Shown: positions 49,989-58,867 of the stretch, in pieces
Position numbering within the stretch: position 1 is the first letter of the stretch
Layout of the letters: each line of letters begins with the position of its first letter
NCBI GenBank assembly: GCA_963709155.1
Contig: CAVPVD010000005.1
Span: forward strand, 620,001-684,000
DNA from: Bog-159 sp963709155
GTDB lineage: Bacteria; Acidobacteriota; Terriglobia; Bryobacterales; Bryobacteraceae
DNA length: 64,000 nucleotides
Reading direction: 5' to 3'
The notes under the pieces: model-generated
Told to the model about the DNA's origin: nothing
The model's database searches: none
What the model saw: only the letters and a program-made list of their open reading frames with translations
Program-made: the position numbers and the translations under genes

Positions 49989-50713
49989 GCAAACTGGAAA
50001 CCCGGGAAATCTCGAAATCGTACCGCGGGCGCAAGGTGGTGGACGACGTCACCGTGAGCGTCGACGAAGGCGAAGTCGTCGGCCTGCTGGGAGCGAATGG
50101 CGCGGGAAAGACCACCTCATTCTATATGATCGTGGGGCTGATCAGCCCCGATTCCGGCGGCATCCTGGTAGACAACGTGGAAATTACCCCGCTGCCGATG
50201 TATCAGCGCGCGCGGCGCGGCATCAGCTATCTGCCGCAGGAAGCCAGCGTGTTCCGGAAGCTGACGGTCGAAGAGAACCTGATGGCTATTCTGGAGACGC
50301 TGCCCTTGCGCAACCGCGAGCGGCGGGAGACCCTGGACGGTCTGATCGAGCAACTAGGCCTGGAGAAGGTACGCCGCAGCCAGGGCTATATGCTCTCGGG
50401 CGGCGAGCGGCGGCGCGTGGAGATTGCGCGGTCGCTGGTGATCAAGCCCAAGTTCCTGCTGCTGGACGAGCCGTTCTCGGGGATCGACCCGATTCAGGTG
50501 CTGGAGCTGCAGCGCATTATTTTCGATCTGAAGAGGACGGGCATCGGGATTCTGGTGACCGACCACAACGTGCGGGAAACGCTGACGGTTACGGATCGCG
50601 CGTATATCATCGATAACGGGCGGATTCTGCGGGCGGGGACTCCGGAGGCGCTGGCGCGGGATCCCGAGGTGAAGCGCGTTTACTTGGGCGAGTCGTTCAG
50701 TTTGCAGACTTAA
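49985..50713 (+). CDS. lptB: LPS export ABC transporter ATPase LptB
   Basis: A 242-residue ATPase starting with an ATGA overlap on the LptC/A gene. Walker A LLGANGAGKTTSFYMIVGL, Q-loop SYLPQEASVFRKL, signature MLSGGERRRVEIARSL, Walker B FLLLDEPFSGIDP and H-switch VTDHNVRETL are typical of LptB (F.Y.IVG, LSGGERRR.E). It drives LPS extraction from the inner membrane with LptF/LptG, which are not in the window. A partial two-hairpin remnant (50711-50729) follows its stop. Confidence 0.93.
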   Translation: MSKLETREISKSYRGRKVVDDVTVSVDEGEVVGLLGANGAGKTTSFYMIVGLISPDSGGILVDNVEITPLPMYQRARRGISYLPQEASVFRKLTVEENLMAILETLPLRNRERRETLDGLIEQLGLEKVRRSQGYMLSGGERRRVEIARSLVIKPKFLLLDEPFSGIDPIQVLELQRIIFDLKRTGIGILVTDHNVRETLTVTDRAYIIDNGRILRAGTPEALARDPEVKRVYLGESFSLQT

Positions 50714-50817
50714 AAATCCCGCTGGCACGCCATCCTGAGACCCCATTGGCGCTCAAGAGGTTTGAAAAACCAGATGTGGGGCGAAGCGCGCTGTTTCACC
50801 CGCATGCACGAGCTTAG

Positions 50818-51921
50818 TTAGAGATGCCCGGATTTGGTTTCGGCGCAGCTTCCCTGCATGGCGGCGATCCAATTTCGAATCAGAGTGACCCCTTCTTGAT
50901 GAACCATCGTCCGGCCTAACTCCGGCATCATGATCTTGGGCGTGACCGATTCCATGCGATGCACCAGAATGGATTCCTCCGGCTTGCCCTGCACGATATC
51001 GAACAGCAGGTCCCCCGAACCTTGTCCTGCCGAAACCGGAACCTTGCAGAAGCCCATGCGCATAGGATCGGTCTGGGCCGCCAGCAGGTAGAGGCCGGTG
51101 GTGTTGGCCGGGCCGCGCGGATTGTGACAGTGCGCGCAATTGATCTCCAGGTAGGCGCGGGCACGGGCGTCCAGGGTGCCGCTCGCCGGATCGTCCCAAG
51201 CGGCCAGCCGGGGCACCCGATCGGGCGGCGGCGCGCCGCGCAGATAGCCGATTCGGGTCCAGTAGTCGAGCTGGTTGAAGCGGCCCTCGGGATAATCGAA
51301 ATCCTTGTTCAGGTTGCGCGCCTTAGGGCCGATCGGCGTCACCACCTTGGATCTGTCGTGACAGCCCTTGCATTGATTGGTATTGGGAATGACGTAATCG
51401 ATGCTGTATCGTTTGCCGGAGGGGTGAACCCAGTGCACGGTGGTGGGATCGGCGGCGACATCGAGAACAGCTTCGGTCTGTTCCCGGTTCCACACATAAG
51501 GCAGAGTCACCCAGCCGGACTGTCCGTTCACCAACAGGCGCGTTTCGATGATGCGCCGCTTGCCGCCCTGATCGGAATCGGGAAAGGCGAAGGTCTTGGA
51601 TAAGATCGTCCCGACCGGGAAGGTGAAAGTATCGGTATCGTTGTAAGTCGCCGAAGAGCCGGACGGCATCCAGACAAACCGGTACTTAGTCGCATAGTCG
51701 GAGAAGAGCGGGCTATTGAGGTCATAGGGGACCACGCCGGCGTTGGGCTTGAGCGCGGCGGGGTCGCCCGAAAAGAGCTTCCATGCGGAGAGCTTCGTGG
51801 GATATGGCTCGGCGATATGCGAGTGGACGCCCCGGCTGCCGCAGGCCGTGAGCATCAGAAAAGCGAGTGCGCACAACAGAGCGGGACGGAAGTCCTGCGC
51901 GGGCTGGAGCCCGCCTTCCAT
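50818..51921 (-). CDS. Diheme c-type cytochrome, SO_2930-like lipoprotein
   Basis: A 367-residue protein with signal and lipobox (LCALAFLMLTAC). Two heme sites are seen: CKGCH (about residue 190) and CAHCH (about 262); distal Met candidates are in KIMMPELGR. Opening motifs YPTKLSAWKLFSG and VVPYDLNSPLFSDYA... are typical of a widespread family named after Shewanella SO_2930 (recall). Its neighbour 2 nt upstream is the parallel beta-helix protein, the usual partner. Electron-transfer partner unknown. Confidence 0.85.
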   Translation of the reverse strand: MEGGLQPAQDFRPALLCALAFLMLTACGSRGVHSHIAEPYPTKLSAWKLFSGDPAALKPNAGVVPYDLNSPLFSDYATKYRFVWMPSGSSATYNDTDTFTFPVGTILSKTFAFPDSDQGGKRRIIETRLLVNGQSGWVTLPYVWNREQTEAVLDVAADPTTVHWVHPSGKRYSIDYVIPNTNQCKGCHDRSKVVTPIGPKARNLNKDFDYPEGRFNQLDYWTRIGYLRGAPPPDRVPRLAAWDDPASGTLDARARAYLEINCAHCHNPRGPANTTGLYLLAAQTDPMRMGFCKVPVSAGQGSGDLLFDIVQGKPEESILVHRMESVTPKIMMPELGRTMVHQEGVTLIRNWIAAMQGSCAETKSGHL

Positions 51922-51923
51922 CG

Positions 51924-53177
51924 TCAGTTACCTCCGGCCGGAGCGCCAGCCGGGGCGGCTGGCAGATTCACGGCGGAGAGTGGCGTCAAGGAGCAGTTAT
52001 ATGGCTTCAGATCGCGGCTGACGTGCTTGAAGTGGCCGCCTGCATCGTAGTTCATGAAGTTGGCATCGCCGTTATTCTGGATACAGATGCGCAGATCGTC
52101 GGGCAGGTGTTTGCCGGCCACCAGTTTCTGCGGGTTCACGATGCCATCGAACAGGATCGCGGGCATGGGCTTGCCGACCACCGGCGCCAGCGCGTCGGCG
52201 TATTCACCGCCGGGGGCCGTGCCGCCGCCGGAGATGGTGTTGTCGTGCACCCAGATGGCCTCCGGAAAAGGATAGTAGGTCGCATCGTTCATGGGATTGC
52301 CGGTGGTGAAGTAGCTGATCACGGAAACATTGGTGGTGTTGTTATCTTTGATGGTGTTCTTGAACACCTCGACGTGATTGGTCGCCAGCACGATGACGCC
52401 GGTGCCGGTAGGAACCTTGGCCACCATGCTGCCCTTGGCCCCGAAGTTCTGGGTGTTGTTCTCGGCGATTTCGTTATTGAACACGCGGGTGTTGCCGCCG
52501 CCTTTCACCGGCAGATCGGGGAGGTTAAATACCAGGATGCCGCCGGTGTTGTGCATGGCCTTGTTATCGTAGACGTCGGCGAACTGCGAATTCTCGATCT
52601 CGATGCCCGCCACGTTGGCTTCAGCGCGGCTGCGGCGCACGATGATGTTGCTCGACTGGCCCACATAGATACCGGCGTCCGCCGCGCCGATGGAGGCGGA
52701 TTCCTCGATGAGCACGTTCTTGCACTGTACGGGATAGATGCCGTACGAGCCGTTCTTGTCGCTGGGGCCGCCGGTCCACTCGGTGCGTACGCGCCGCACG
52801 GTGACGCCATTGGCGCCGTTGATTTTGAGCGCGTCGCCTTTGGTGTCCTCAATGGCCAGGTCTTCGATGGTGAAGCCGTTGGATGTCACAGTGAGTCCAG
52901 CGGGGCCGGTCTTCTGATTCTTGAACGACAGGATGGTCTTGTCGATGCCTTTACCGCGGATGGTCACGTTTTCGACGGAAAGCGAAAGCGCGCGGTCCAT
53001 ATCCAGTCGGCCTTCGGGCAGTTCGATGACGGCGCCGGGTTTAGCGGTGATCAAAGCCTCTTGGAATTTCTTCTGAAAATCGGGACCGGCGGCGAGGCCG
53101 GAATCCTTATTCGCGCAGGAGGTGCAGAGGGTGAAACCGAGCGCGGCGGCGAACAGGGCGGTAGCGGTCTGGGTCAT
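51924..53177 (-). CDS. Parallel beta-helix lipoprotein, SO_2929-like
   Basis: A 417-residue protein with lipobox-like signal (ALGFTLCTSC). The mature part is a right-handed beta helix: AVIELPEGRLDMDRALSLSV, NVTIRGKGIDKTILSF, VRRVRTEWTGG, NVLIEESASIGAADAGIYVG, NIIVRRSRAEANVAGIEIEN and repeats with the V.N.I..N spacing. The fold matches pectate-lyase-like proteins and the SO_2929/TIGR03805 family that pairs with the diheme cytochrome. Activity unknown. A promoter for the pair must lie in 53178-53269. Confidence 0.85.
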   Translation of the reverse strand: MTQTATALFAAALGFTLCTSCANKDSGLAAGPDFQKKFQEALITAKPGAVIELPEGRLDMDRALSLSVENVTIRGKGIDKTILSFKNQKTGPAGLTVTSNGFTIEDLAIEDTKGDALKINGANGVTVRRVRTEWTGGPSDKNGSYGIYPVQCKNVLIEESASIGAADAGIYVGQSSNIIVRRSRAEANVAGIEIENSQFADVYDNKAMHNTGGILVFNLPDLPVKGGGNTRVFNNEIAENNTQNFGAKGSMVAKVPTGTGVIVLATNHVEVFKNTIKDNNTTNVSVISYFTTGNPMNDATYYPFPEAIWVHDNTISGGGTAPGGEYADALAPVVGKPMPAILFDGIVNPQKLVAGKHLPDDLRICIQNNGDANFMNYDAGGHFKHVSRDLKPYNCSLTPLSAVNLPAAPAGAPAGGN

Positions 53178-53269
53178 AAAGAAAACTCCTGGGCCATGAT
53201 ATGGCGAGGGACTAGAAAAGGATACCGCCAGGGGTTAGCGGACGCAAGCGCGGGCGGCGCGGGAGAGAC

Positions 53270-53965
53270 TCAAAAGGGGTCCGCCGCGCCGGCATCGAAC
53301 CGATACCCGATGTCGCGTATGGTTTGAATGTACTGTGGGCTGTGCGGCGCGGGCTCGATCTTCGCCCGCAGGGTGGCCACGCAACGGTCGATGCTGCGCG
53401 GCGTCACCATCACCGAGTTGCCCCACACCGCATCCAGGATGTCCTGCCGCGTGAGCGCGCACCCGCGCCGCGACAAGAAGTAAGCCAGAAGGCGGAATTC
53501 TTTGGCTGTGAGATCGACCTCCCGGCCGTTGCGAAAGAGCTTGTGCGCCGCCAGATTCAAGTCATACTCACCGAATCGCGCGCTGACGGGGTGCGGCGGC
53601 CGGGCGCGCCGTAGAAAGGCGTTCACGCGGGCGATCAACTCCGCGCGGCGGAAGGGCTTCGTGATGTAGTCGTCGGCGCCCAGGTTCAGCCCCAGCACGA
53701 TATCTTCTTCCTGGCCTTTCGCCGTCAGCATGAGGATCGGCATTTCCAGGCCACGCGACCGGACGGCGCGGCAAATCTCGTACCCGTTCACACGCGGCAG
53801 CATGATATCGAGCAGAATCAGATCGGGCTTCCGATTCAGGGCGAGGTCCAGGCCGGCCGCGCCATCCTGGGCCGCCAGAACCTCATATCCCTGAGCCTCA
53901 AAGGTGTCCTTCAGTCCGCGCAGGAGCGCCGGTTCGTCTTCCACAATCAGGATCCGATGGGTCAT
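53270..53965 (-). CDS. OmpR-family response regulator
   Basis: A 231-residue two-domain regulator. The receiver (1-120: RILIVEDEPALLRGL, phospho-Asp in DLILLDIMLPRVNG, Thr in MLTAKGQ, Lys in DDYITKPFRR) and the winged-helix DNA-binding domain (about 130-225: LTAKEFRLLAYFLSRRG, VMVTPRSIDRCVATLRAKIE, TIRDIGYRF) are both intact. It starts with an ATGA overlap on the kinase gene, which is broken, so phosphorylation must come from elsewhere or the regulator acts unphosphorylated. Confidence 0.93.
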   Translation of the reverse strand: MTHRILIVEDEPALLRGLKDTFEAQGYEVLAAQDGAAGLDLALNRKPDLILLDIMLPRVNGYEICRAVRSRGLEMPILMLTAKGQEEDIVLGLNLGADDYITKPFRRAELIARVNAFLRRARPPHPVSARFGEYDLNLAAHKLFRNGREVDLTAKEFRLLAYFLSRRGCALTRQDILDAVWGNSVMVTPRSIDRCVATLRAKIEPAPHSPQYIQTIRDIGYRFDAGAADPF

Positions 53966-55723
53966 GCGACAGCCTTGTAATCCGCCGGGCGGCAGGGGAG
54001 GCAGACGCAGAAGGTGCTGCCCGCTCCAGGACGGCTCTCCACGGCAACTTCGCCGCCGTGCGCGCGGACAATGAACTCGACGATGCTCAGCCCCAATCCG
54101 CAGCCGCCGGTTTCGCGGGCCAGCCGCCGGTCAACCTGGTAAAAGCGGCGGAAAATGCGCTTCTGATCGCGCGGCGCGATCCCGATGCCATTGTCCTCCA
54201 CGTCGAAGGCCAGCCGTCCATCCTTCCGGTAGGCGCGCAAACGAATCCGCTTTTCGGCGGGCGTGTATTTGAAAGCGTTGTCCAACAGGTTGGGGAGCAC
54301 GGTAGTTAAAGCATCCTGGTCGGCCAGCACCGTGGGCAGGCCGGGGCTCAAGTCAACTTCCAGATGGCAGCCGGGCGCCTGCAACCGTTCGCGCATGGCG
54401 GCCAGCGCGGATTCCACCACGGCCGAAGGCCGCGTCTCGGTGAATTCGAAACGCTGGCGATTGCGCTCGATCCGCGAGAACGTCAGGAAGTTCTCCACGA
54501 GGCGCGTCAGGCGAAGGTTTGGCCTGATGCCGCAAGAATTGGCCGGCGAAGATTCCGGCCAGCGCGATAGCCGTGACTACGGCGCATCCCAGCCAGATAT
54601 ATGTCGTCATCCTGCGGCGCGCGGCTTCTTCCCAGGGCCCGGCGTCGAGCAGCGCAAACGAGATTTGCCAGCCAGGCAGCATAGCGCCGGCTGCAATCGC
54701 TTCGCCTCCGCCTGGAGTGCCGGGAGGAGCCACTGTAATCCGGACGCTGCGCGAGGGGTTTCCTTCTGCCATCGCGCTCTCCGTCAGGGATGCCACGGTT
54801 GCGCTGCGATAGAGCGCGATCATCCTGCGGTTAGGGGAGCTGAGTTTCCAAACGTCGTGGAGGCCGGTCGCCTCTAGCGCTTGGTTGCCTGGCCGCGCCG
54901 GGTCCGCTTCCAGAAAGCGCTCGGCAAGAAGTTCGGCTGGATAGGTGGGGAAGTTAGCGGCCGCGGGCGCCAGCGCCTGCATCTCGCCCATGAGGAAAAG
55001 CCGCTGCGCGGAAGCCATGGGCGCTCCACCGTAATCGTTCAACGTTTCCACCAGGCGCCGGGCTATGGACTTGAACCGTGGATCGTCCGGTTGCAGAAGG
55101 TGCAGGGCGAGGAGTTGCTCGTCGGCTCCGATCAGGCGCCCTGCAAGGTCCCTGCCACCTGTTTTCGGATCGCTCAAGAAGCGGCCCTGGATTGCAGTCA
55201 GCGCGGCATCCCTTCGGCCGGCGCGGACCAGGCATCGAATCTGGCCCTGCGCGGCGCGCGCGGCGCTGTTGGGGTCCTTGGCGGCGTTCGCCAGGCGTTC
55301 CCATGCGGCGGCCGCGCGGACTAGATCGTGCCTAAGCTCGAGCGATTGGGCGCGATCCCATTCCGCGCGGTCCATCGCCGGATCGGGCAAGAGTGTGACG
55401 GGCGGCGCTGGGTAGACCGCCCATCCCTTGGCGTCCAGCAGAATGACCGAATCGGCGTTCGCCCCCTTCACGGCGGGTGCGAATCCGGACGTTGCGAACC
55501 GGTCCAGCGCCGCCGCGCGCGACTTCCAGCCGTCGTCCGCCCGATCGCGCAATAGCCGAAGCTGCTCCCGGTAGGCCTCCGTAACCCTCTGGCGCGCGGA
55601 TTCGGCCTGGCTGCGCGCGGCATCGTTCATGAACCAGAGCACCGCTCCCGAGGGCGCCAGAACTCCCAGCAGCAGGAACAGCGGCAGCAGCCATGTGCTC
55701 CGGTCACGGTGCAAACGAAACAT
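53962..55723 (-). pseudogene. Sensor histidine kinase, lost its phospho-His domain by deletion
   Basis: The gene starts MFRLHRDRSTWLLPLFLLLG at 55723 (ribosome site AGGAG). It has TM1, a ~370-residue periplasmic sensor region and TM2 (YIWLGCAVVTAIALAGIFA), followed by GQFLRHQA. There the frame breaks: the upstream frame ends in unrelated residues at 54353. From about 54517 another frame resumes with NLRLTRLVENFLTFSRIERN, then the complete ATPase domain (N box LLDNAFKYTP, G1 DVEDNGIGIAP, F box RRFYQVDRR, G2 GGCGLGLSIV). The DHp segment with the H box that should lie between (about 60 residues) is missing. Neither piece can be a working kinase. Confidence 0.8.
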
Positions 55724-55730
55724 CGGTCTC

Positions 55731-56648
55731 CTACGGAATGACCGCGGATGCAGCCAGTTCATCCATGCCCGCCTGCAAGGCCGCGAGATCGGCGGCTTGG
55801 GCTCTCCCAAAGAGGAACACGTAAGTCTTAGGCGAGCGCACCAAAATCAAGTACTCGACCATCTTTTCGGAGGAGATGGACGCATTCTTCCCGATCGTCA
55901 GGATGTTGCCGTTGAGCGTGAGAGATCCGGCACTGACCGCGGTTTCGTTGTAGTCTGCAATGGCGCTCAAGGCCTGCTGTCCACCCACCACTCGTACTTG
56001 GATACTTTCCGGTCTGACCTTCCAGCCCGCGAAGCCGGTCCGGTCCTGCGCTTTGCGCGCCAAGCCATCCCGCAGCATGCCGGGGATGTCCGCTTCCGGG
56101 ACGCTTGCAGGCCTCATCCAGACCGCCAGAGTATCCGTCTGGATGTTTGAGCTCGAGAACCTGACCATCTCGCCCCCGCCGGAAGATTCGTTGTCCCCTT
56201 CGAGGGACCATTCCGCGGGTGCGGTGAGTTCGACTCCCGTCCGGTTGTGCCGGTAATGGTCGGGGTCTCCCTGGGACAGGTACGCGGTGCCGAGAGAAAA
56301 TACGCGGGCCCGCCCCGATGCCTGCATACGGCCCGCCATATCGGCGATCAAATCGTGGAATTCCGGGTAAGTTGCGGCAAGTGTGTTGAACTCCTGCGCC
56401 GCTCCCGCCAAGTCGCCCTTTTGCAGCAGCGCCTGCGCCAGGTGCATCTGGGCTTGTGCGGCAAAGACTCTCTGCGCCGGGTTGGACGCGATCACCTGCC
56501 GGTAAATGCGGATAGCGCCATCCAGGTCTCCCGCCGTTTCCTGGGCGTAGATTCCTTTCTGCAACTGTTCGCCGGCGGACTGCGCCGGCAACGGCAGCGC
56601 GCTGAGTGCCGCGCCCAACGCGACGGTGGCAAGATACCGTAATCTCAT
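55731..56648 (-). CDS. Secreted TPR protein with DUF1795-like C-terminal domain
   Basis: A 305-residue protein from ATG 56648 (ribosome site AAAGGAGAG). Signal peptide MRLRYLATVALGAALSALPL, a TPR-like region (YAQETAGDLDGAIRIYRQVI, QMHLAQALLQKGDLAGAAQE), then a domain beginning NRTGVELTAPAEWSLEGD that continues VRVVGGQQALSAIADYNET and ends YVFLFGRAQAADLAALQAGM. The C-terminal domain is related to the decayed gene at 37.4 kb. It lies first in a transcript with the broken kinase and the response regulator (7 nt gap), so it was probably part of the sensing pathway. Function unknown. Confidence 0.75.
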   Translation of the reverse strand: MRLRYLATVALGAALSALPLPAQSAGEQLQKGIYAQETAGDLDGAIRIYRQVIASNPAQRVFAAQAQMHLAQALLQKGDLAGAAQEFNTLAATYPEFHDLIADMAGRMQASGRARVFSLGTAYLSQGDPDHYRHNRTGVELTAPAEWSLEGDNESSGGGEMVRFSSSNIQTDTLAVWMRPASVPEADIPGMLRDGLARKAQDRTGFAGWKVRPESIQVRVVGGQQALSAIADYNETAVSAGSLTLNGNILTIGKNASISSEKMVEYLILVRSPKTYVFLFGRAQAADLAALQAGMDELAASAVIP

Positions 56649-56760
56649 GATTGGCTCTCCTTTCGCGGGCACTTTGCGCCTCGCTGAAATCAGCCTATCA
56701 ACCGAAGATTACCGAATTGTTACCGTAGCATCCTTTATGCGGGGAAAAACCCGTGGCGCA

Positions 56761-57339
56761 TCAGGCCGAGACAGCGGCTCCGGCGTGCGGCAGGTATTCG
56801 TGATCGTAATACTCGCGGACCCATTCGCGGTTCAATTCTTCACCGGAGCGAAGCGTGATTTCGGCGCCGCAGTGGGTACATTTCATGCGGAAACCCATCG
56901 AGGCGGCCATAGGCCCCGCGCAATCCGCGCACTTGGCCGGGGTGTAGCGCGCCAGGCCCTGAATCATGCGCACCCAGGTGTTCACTTTCAGAAAATAGCG
57001 TTGCAGGTCCTTCACGGAAACGGCGCCTTCGAAATCCTGCGCGTCGGCGTCCGGCAAGCGCCGCAGCAGGAGCCGCTTCCCTTCGTCGGTGAGATACCCT
57101 TCCTTCTCCAGAATGCCTGAGCCGAAGACCTCCACGGCGGTCTCCAGGATGGATTTATCCGGCAGGAAGATGTGGAATTGAGACTCAGTCTCCATGGAGA
57201 TTTCAATCAGATCGAGCGATTCTGCGCCCAGATCGGTCAACTCGATCTCCGGGGTGACCTGGGCTGCCTCGATGCGCAAGCTGTGCGCTACAATCTGAGC
57301 AAACCGATCAAAAATCTCCGATTCAGTCATCTCTGGCAT
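56761..57339 (-). CDS. Acyl carrier-like domain fused to a zinc ribbon
   Basis: A 192-residue protein starting MPEMTESEIFDRFAQIVAHS. Residues 1-75 are an acyl/peptidyl carrier domain with the phosphopantetheine site LGAESLDLIEI (Ser about 41) and helices of the right spacing. Residues 85-125 form a helical segment (LTDEGKRLLLRRLPDADAQD). Residues 137-157 form a CxxC...CxxC zinc ribbon (CADC, CTHC), and a tail follows. I recall carrier proteins of this length in PKS/NRPS-poor acidobacteria but not the zinc part. No synthase gene is adjacent; it stands alone between two other transcripts. Confidence 0.65.
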   Translation of the reverse strand: MPEMTESEIFDRFAQIVAHSLRIEAAQVTPEIELTDLGAESLDLIEISMETESQFHIFLPDKSILETAVEVFGSGILEKEGYLTDEGKRLLLRRLPDADAQDFEGAVSVKDLQRYFLKVNTWVRMIQGLARYTPAKCADCAGPMAASMGFRMKCTHCGAEITLRSGEELNREWVREYYDHEYLPHAGAAVSA

Positions 57340-57495
57340 TCCGTGTCTCCTAATTTTTTTGTTTGCCGGCCGACTGCGCCGCATCCCACTTAGAAGCGAG
57401 TCTAAATCGGCAAATCCCCGTAACGCAAGTTAAAATGGCCGTTTCCAGAAATGACGGTACTGGTACTCCGTGTAAAGGCGCACCGGAGCCGTAGT

Positions 57496-58773
57496 ATGCT
57501 GGTAACGGATGTCGTAATGATTCTGGCAGTGTCCCGAATCGCTATTCTCGCCGCATCCTGTGTAATCCCCCGAGATTTCCGCGCGGAATGGCGACACGGC
57601 TGGTCCTCGAAACTGTGCCACTATGCCGCCCTGCTCAGGGGGCGTGGGATGCAGAGGCGCTACGTGCGAGCGCGCGTCTGGCATCATTTCATTGGCGCGA
57701 TGCGGGATGCGGGGCACATTTTTTCCAACACTCCGGGCATTCTGCGCGTGCGCGCCGCCGTGCACACGCCCGCCTTTTGCCTCGGCCTGATCGCGCTGGG
57801 TCTGGCCGTCATCACAGCCGCCAGCCACGGTCTGGCCGTCACGCGAGCCATGATGTTCCCGGGCTACCCGGACGCGAAACGGCTGGTGTTGATCTCGGAA
57901 GGCGCCCTGCTGAGCGAGCGGGGACCCGTGCCGCGGCCGCTGCTGGACTTCTGGAAAAGGAACAGCAGGACGCTGGCGGGGGTGGCCGGATACCAATGGG
58001 TATCGCGCGGTACGGCGCGCGTCACGCCGGATTTCTTCGCGGTTCTCGGGGCGCGGCCCCCCAGCTTCCTGCTGCGGCGCATCGACCGCTGGCTGCCGTC
58101 GAGCGGCCAGGGTGATTTCGCCGTGCTGGGCCGCTTGCAGCCTGGCGCGACTCCAGCCGCGGCCCAGAGTGAGCTGCGCGAACTGGCGTTCCGCTACCTG
58201 GACCAGCCGCCCTCCCCTTCCCAGCAGGTACAAGTGGTTCCGCTGCTGGCGCGCATCCGCAAGCCGCTCTACGCTTACGCCGTCATTTGTATGGTGACGT
58301 CGGCCCTTCTGCTGGCCGCCGCCGGCTTGGGAATGCGCGTGGACCGCCGCCGCCTGGGCCGCATCCGGGGCCGCTACTGGGCTTACTTTTGCGCGAAATC
58401 GGTGTCACTCCCGCTGGCGCTGGCGCTGGTGATCTGGGAATTCAGCCGCGCCACGTCCTTCACGCTGACGGGGGGCGCCACTTTCGTCGCCGAACCCTTT
58501 TTCGTCTGGTTGGTGATTCTGGCTTGCGGCGCCATCGTCTGGTGGTGCCTGGCGGATCAGCGGGCGCGCTGCCGCGCGTGCCTGCGCACCTTGCAGTATC
58601 CCGTGCGCATCGGCTCGCTGGGAGCGGTGCTGTTCGATCACGCGGGCACGGAGCTGATGTGCTGCGAAGGGCACGGCTCGTTGTATCTGCCCGCGGTCAG
58701 CTCCGACTATGTGCAGCGCGGCGGCTGGACTGCGCTCGATGCGGATATCGCGTCCGATCCCGTGCCGCGATAG
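57496..58773 (+). CDS. Degenerate ADOP-type permease with a zinc-ribbon-like tail
   Basis: About 425 residues. Segments match the acidobacterial duplicated orphan permeases of the MacB/FtsX family: RVRAAVHTPAFCLGLIALGL (TM1), AVTRAMMFPGYPDAKRLVLI, GTARVTPDFFAVLGARPP and the telltale GRLQPGATPAAAQSELRELA. There is only about half the usual ~850 residues and no second FtsX half. The C-terminus has two or three more membrane helices and CRACLRTLQYP, a zinc-ribbon-like knuckle. ATG 57496 is chosen for its GGAG at 7 nt; other starts are possible. Probably a truncated or repurposed paralogue. Confidence 0.6.
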   Translation: MLVTDVVMILAVSRIAILAASCVIPRDFRAEWRHGWSSKLCHYAALLRGRGMQRRYVRARVWHHFIGAMRDAGHIFSNTPGILRVRAAVHTPAFCLGLIALGLAVITAASHGLAVTRAMMFPGYPDAKRLVLISEGALLSERGPVPRPLLDFWKRNSRTLAGVAGYQWVSRGTARVTPDFFAVLGARPPSFLLRRIDRWLPSSGQGDFAVLGRLQPGATPAAAQSELRELAFRYLDQPPSPSQQVQVVPLLARIRKPLYAYAVICMVTSALLLAAAGLGMRVDRRRLGRIRGRYWAYFCAKSVSLPLALALVIWEFSRATSFTLTGGATFVAEPFFVWLVILACGAIVWWCLADQRARCRACLRTLQYPVRIGSLGAVLFDHAGTELMCCEGHGSLYLPAVSSDYVQRGGWTALDADIASDPVPR

Positions 58774-58775
58774 CA

Positions 58776-58820
58776 GCGGGACTTTAAAAGTCCCGCCGGC
58801 ACGCTGAAGCGTGCGCCACG
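58776..58820 (+). repeat. REP-like two-hairpin element, copy 4
   Basis: GCGGGACTTT-a-AAAGTCCCGC then GCACGCT-ga-AGCGTGC and GCCACG. Almost the same sequence as copy 2 at 43.6 kb. It begins 2 nt after the permease stop and ends about 12 nt before the promoter of the toxin-antitoxin pair. Confidence 0.85.
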
Positions 58821-58832
58821 GACTTTTTTCTC

Positions 58833-58864
58833 TTGATAACTCCTGAAATAGAGTACATACTCTA
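58833..58864 (+). promoter_or_regulatory. Promoter with overlapping palindromic operator for Xre-RES
   Basis: Minus-35 TTGATA (58833-58838), 17 nt, minus-10 CATACT (58856-58861). A palindrome TAGAGTA-ca-TACTCTA (58849-58864) covers the minus-10. The expected transcript start, 6-7 nt later, falls on the ATG at 58868, so the antitoxin mRNA would be leaderless, and no ribosome site is present. Xre-type antitoxins usually bind such palindromes to repress their own operon. Confidence 0.7.
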
Positions 58865-58867
58865 GAT

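Noticed and set aside
51867..53327. Rightward 486-codon frame opposite the beta-helix gene
   Set aside because: Shadow frame with H/D/G/V-rich composition; the leftward strand has a lipobox and beta-helix repeats.
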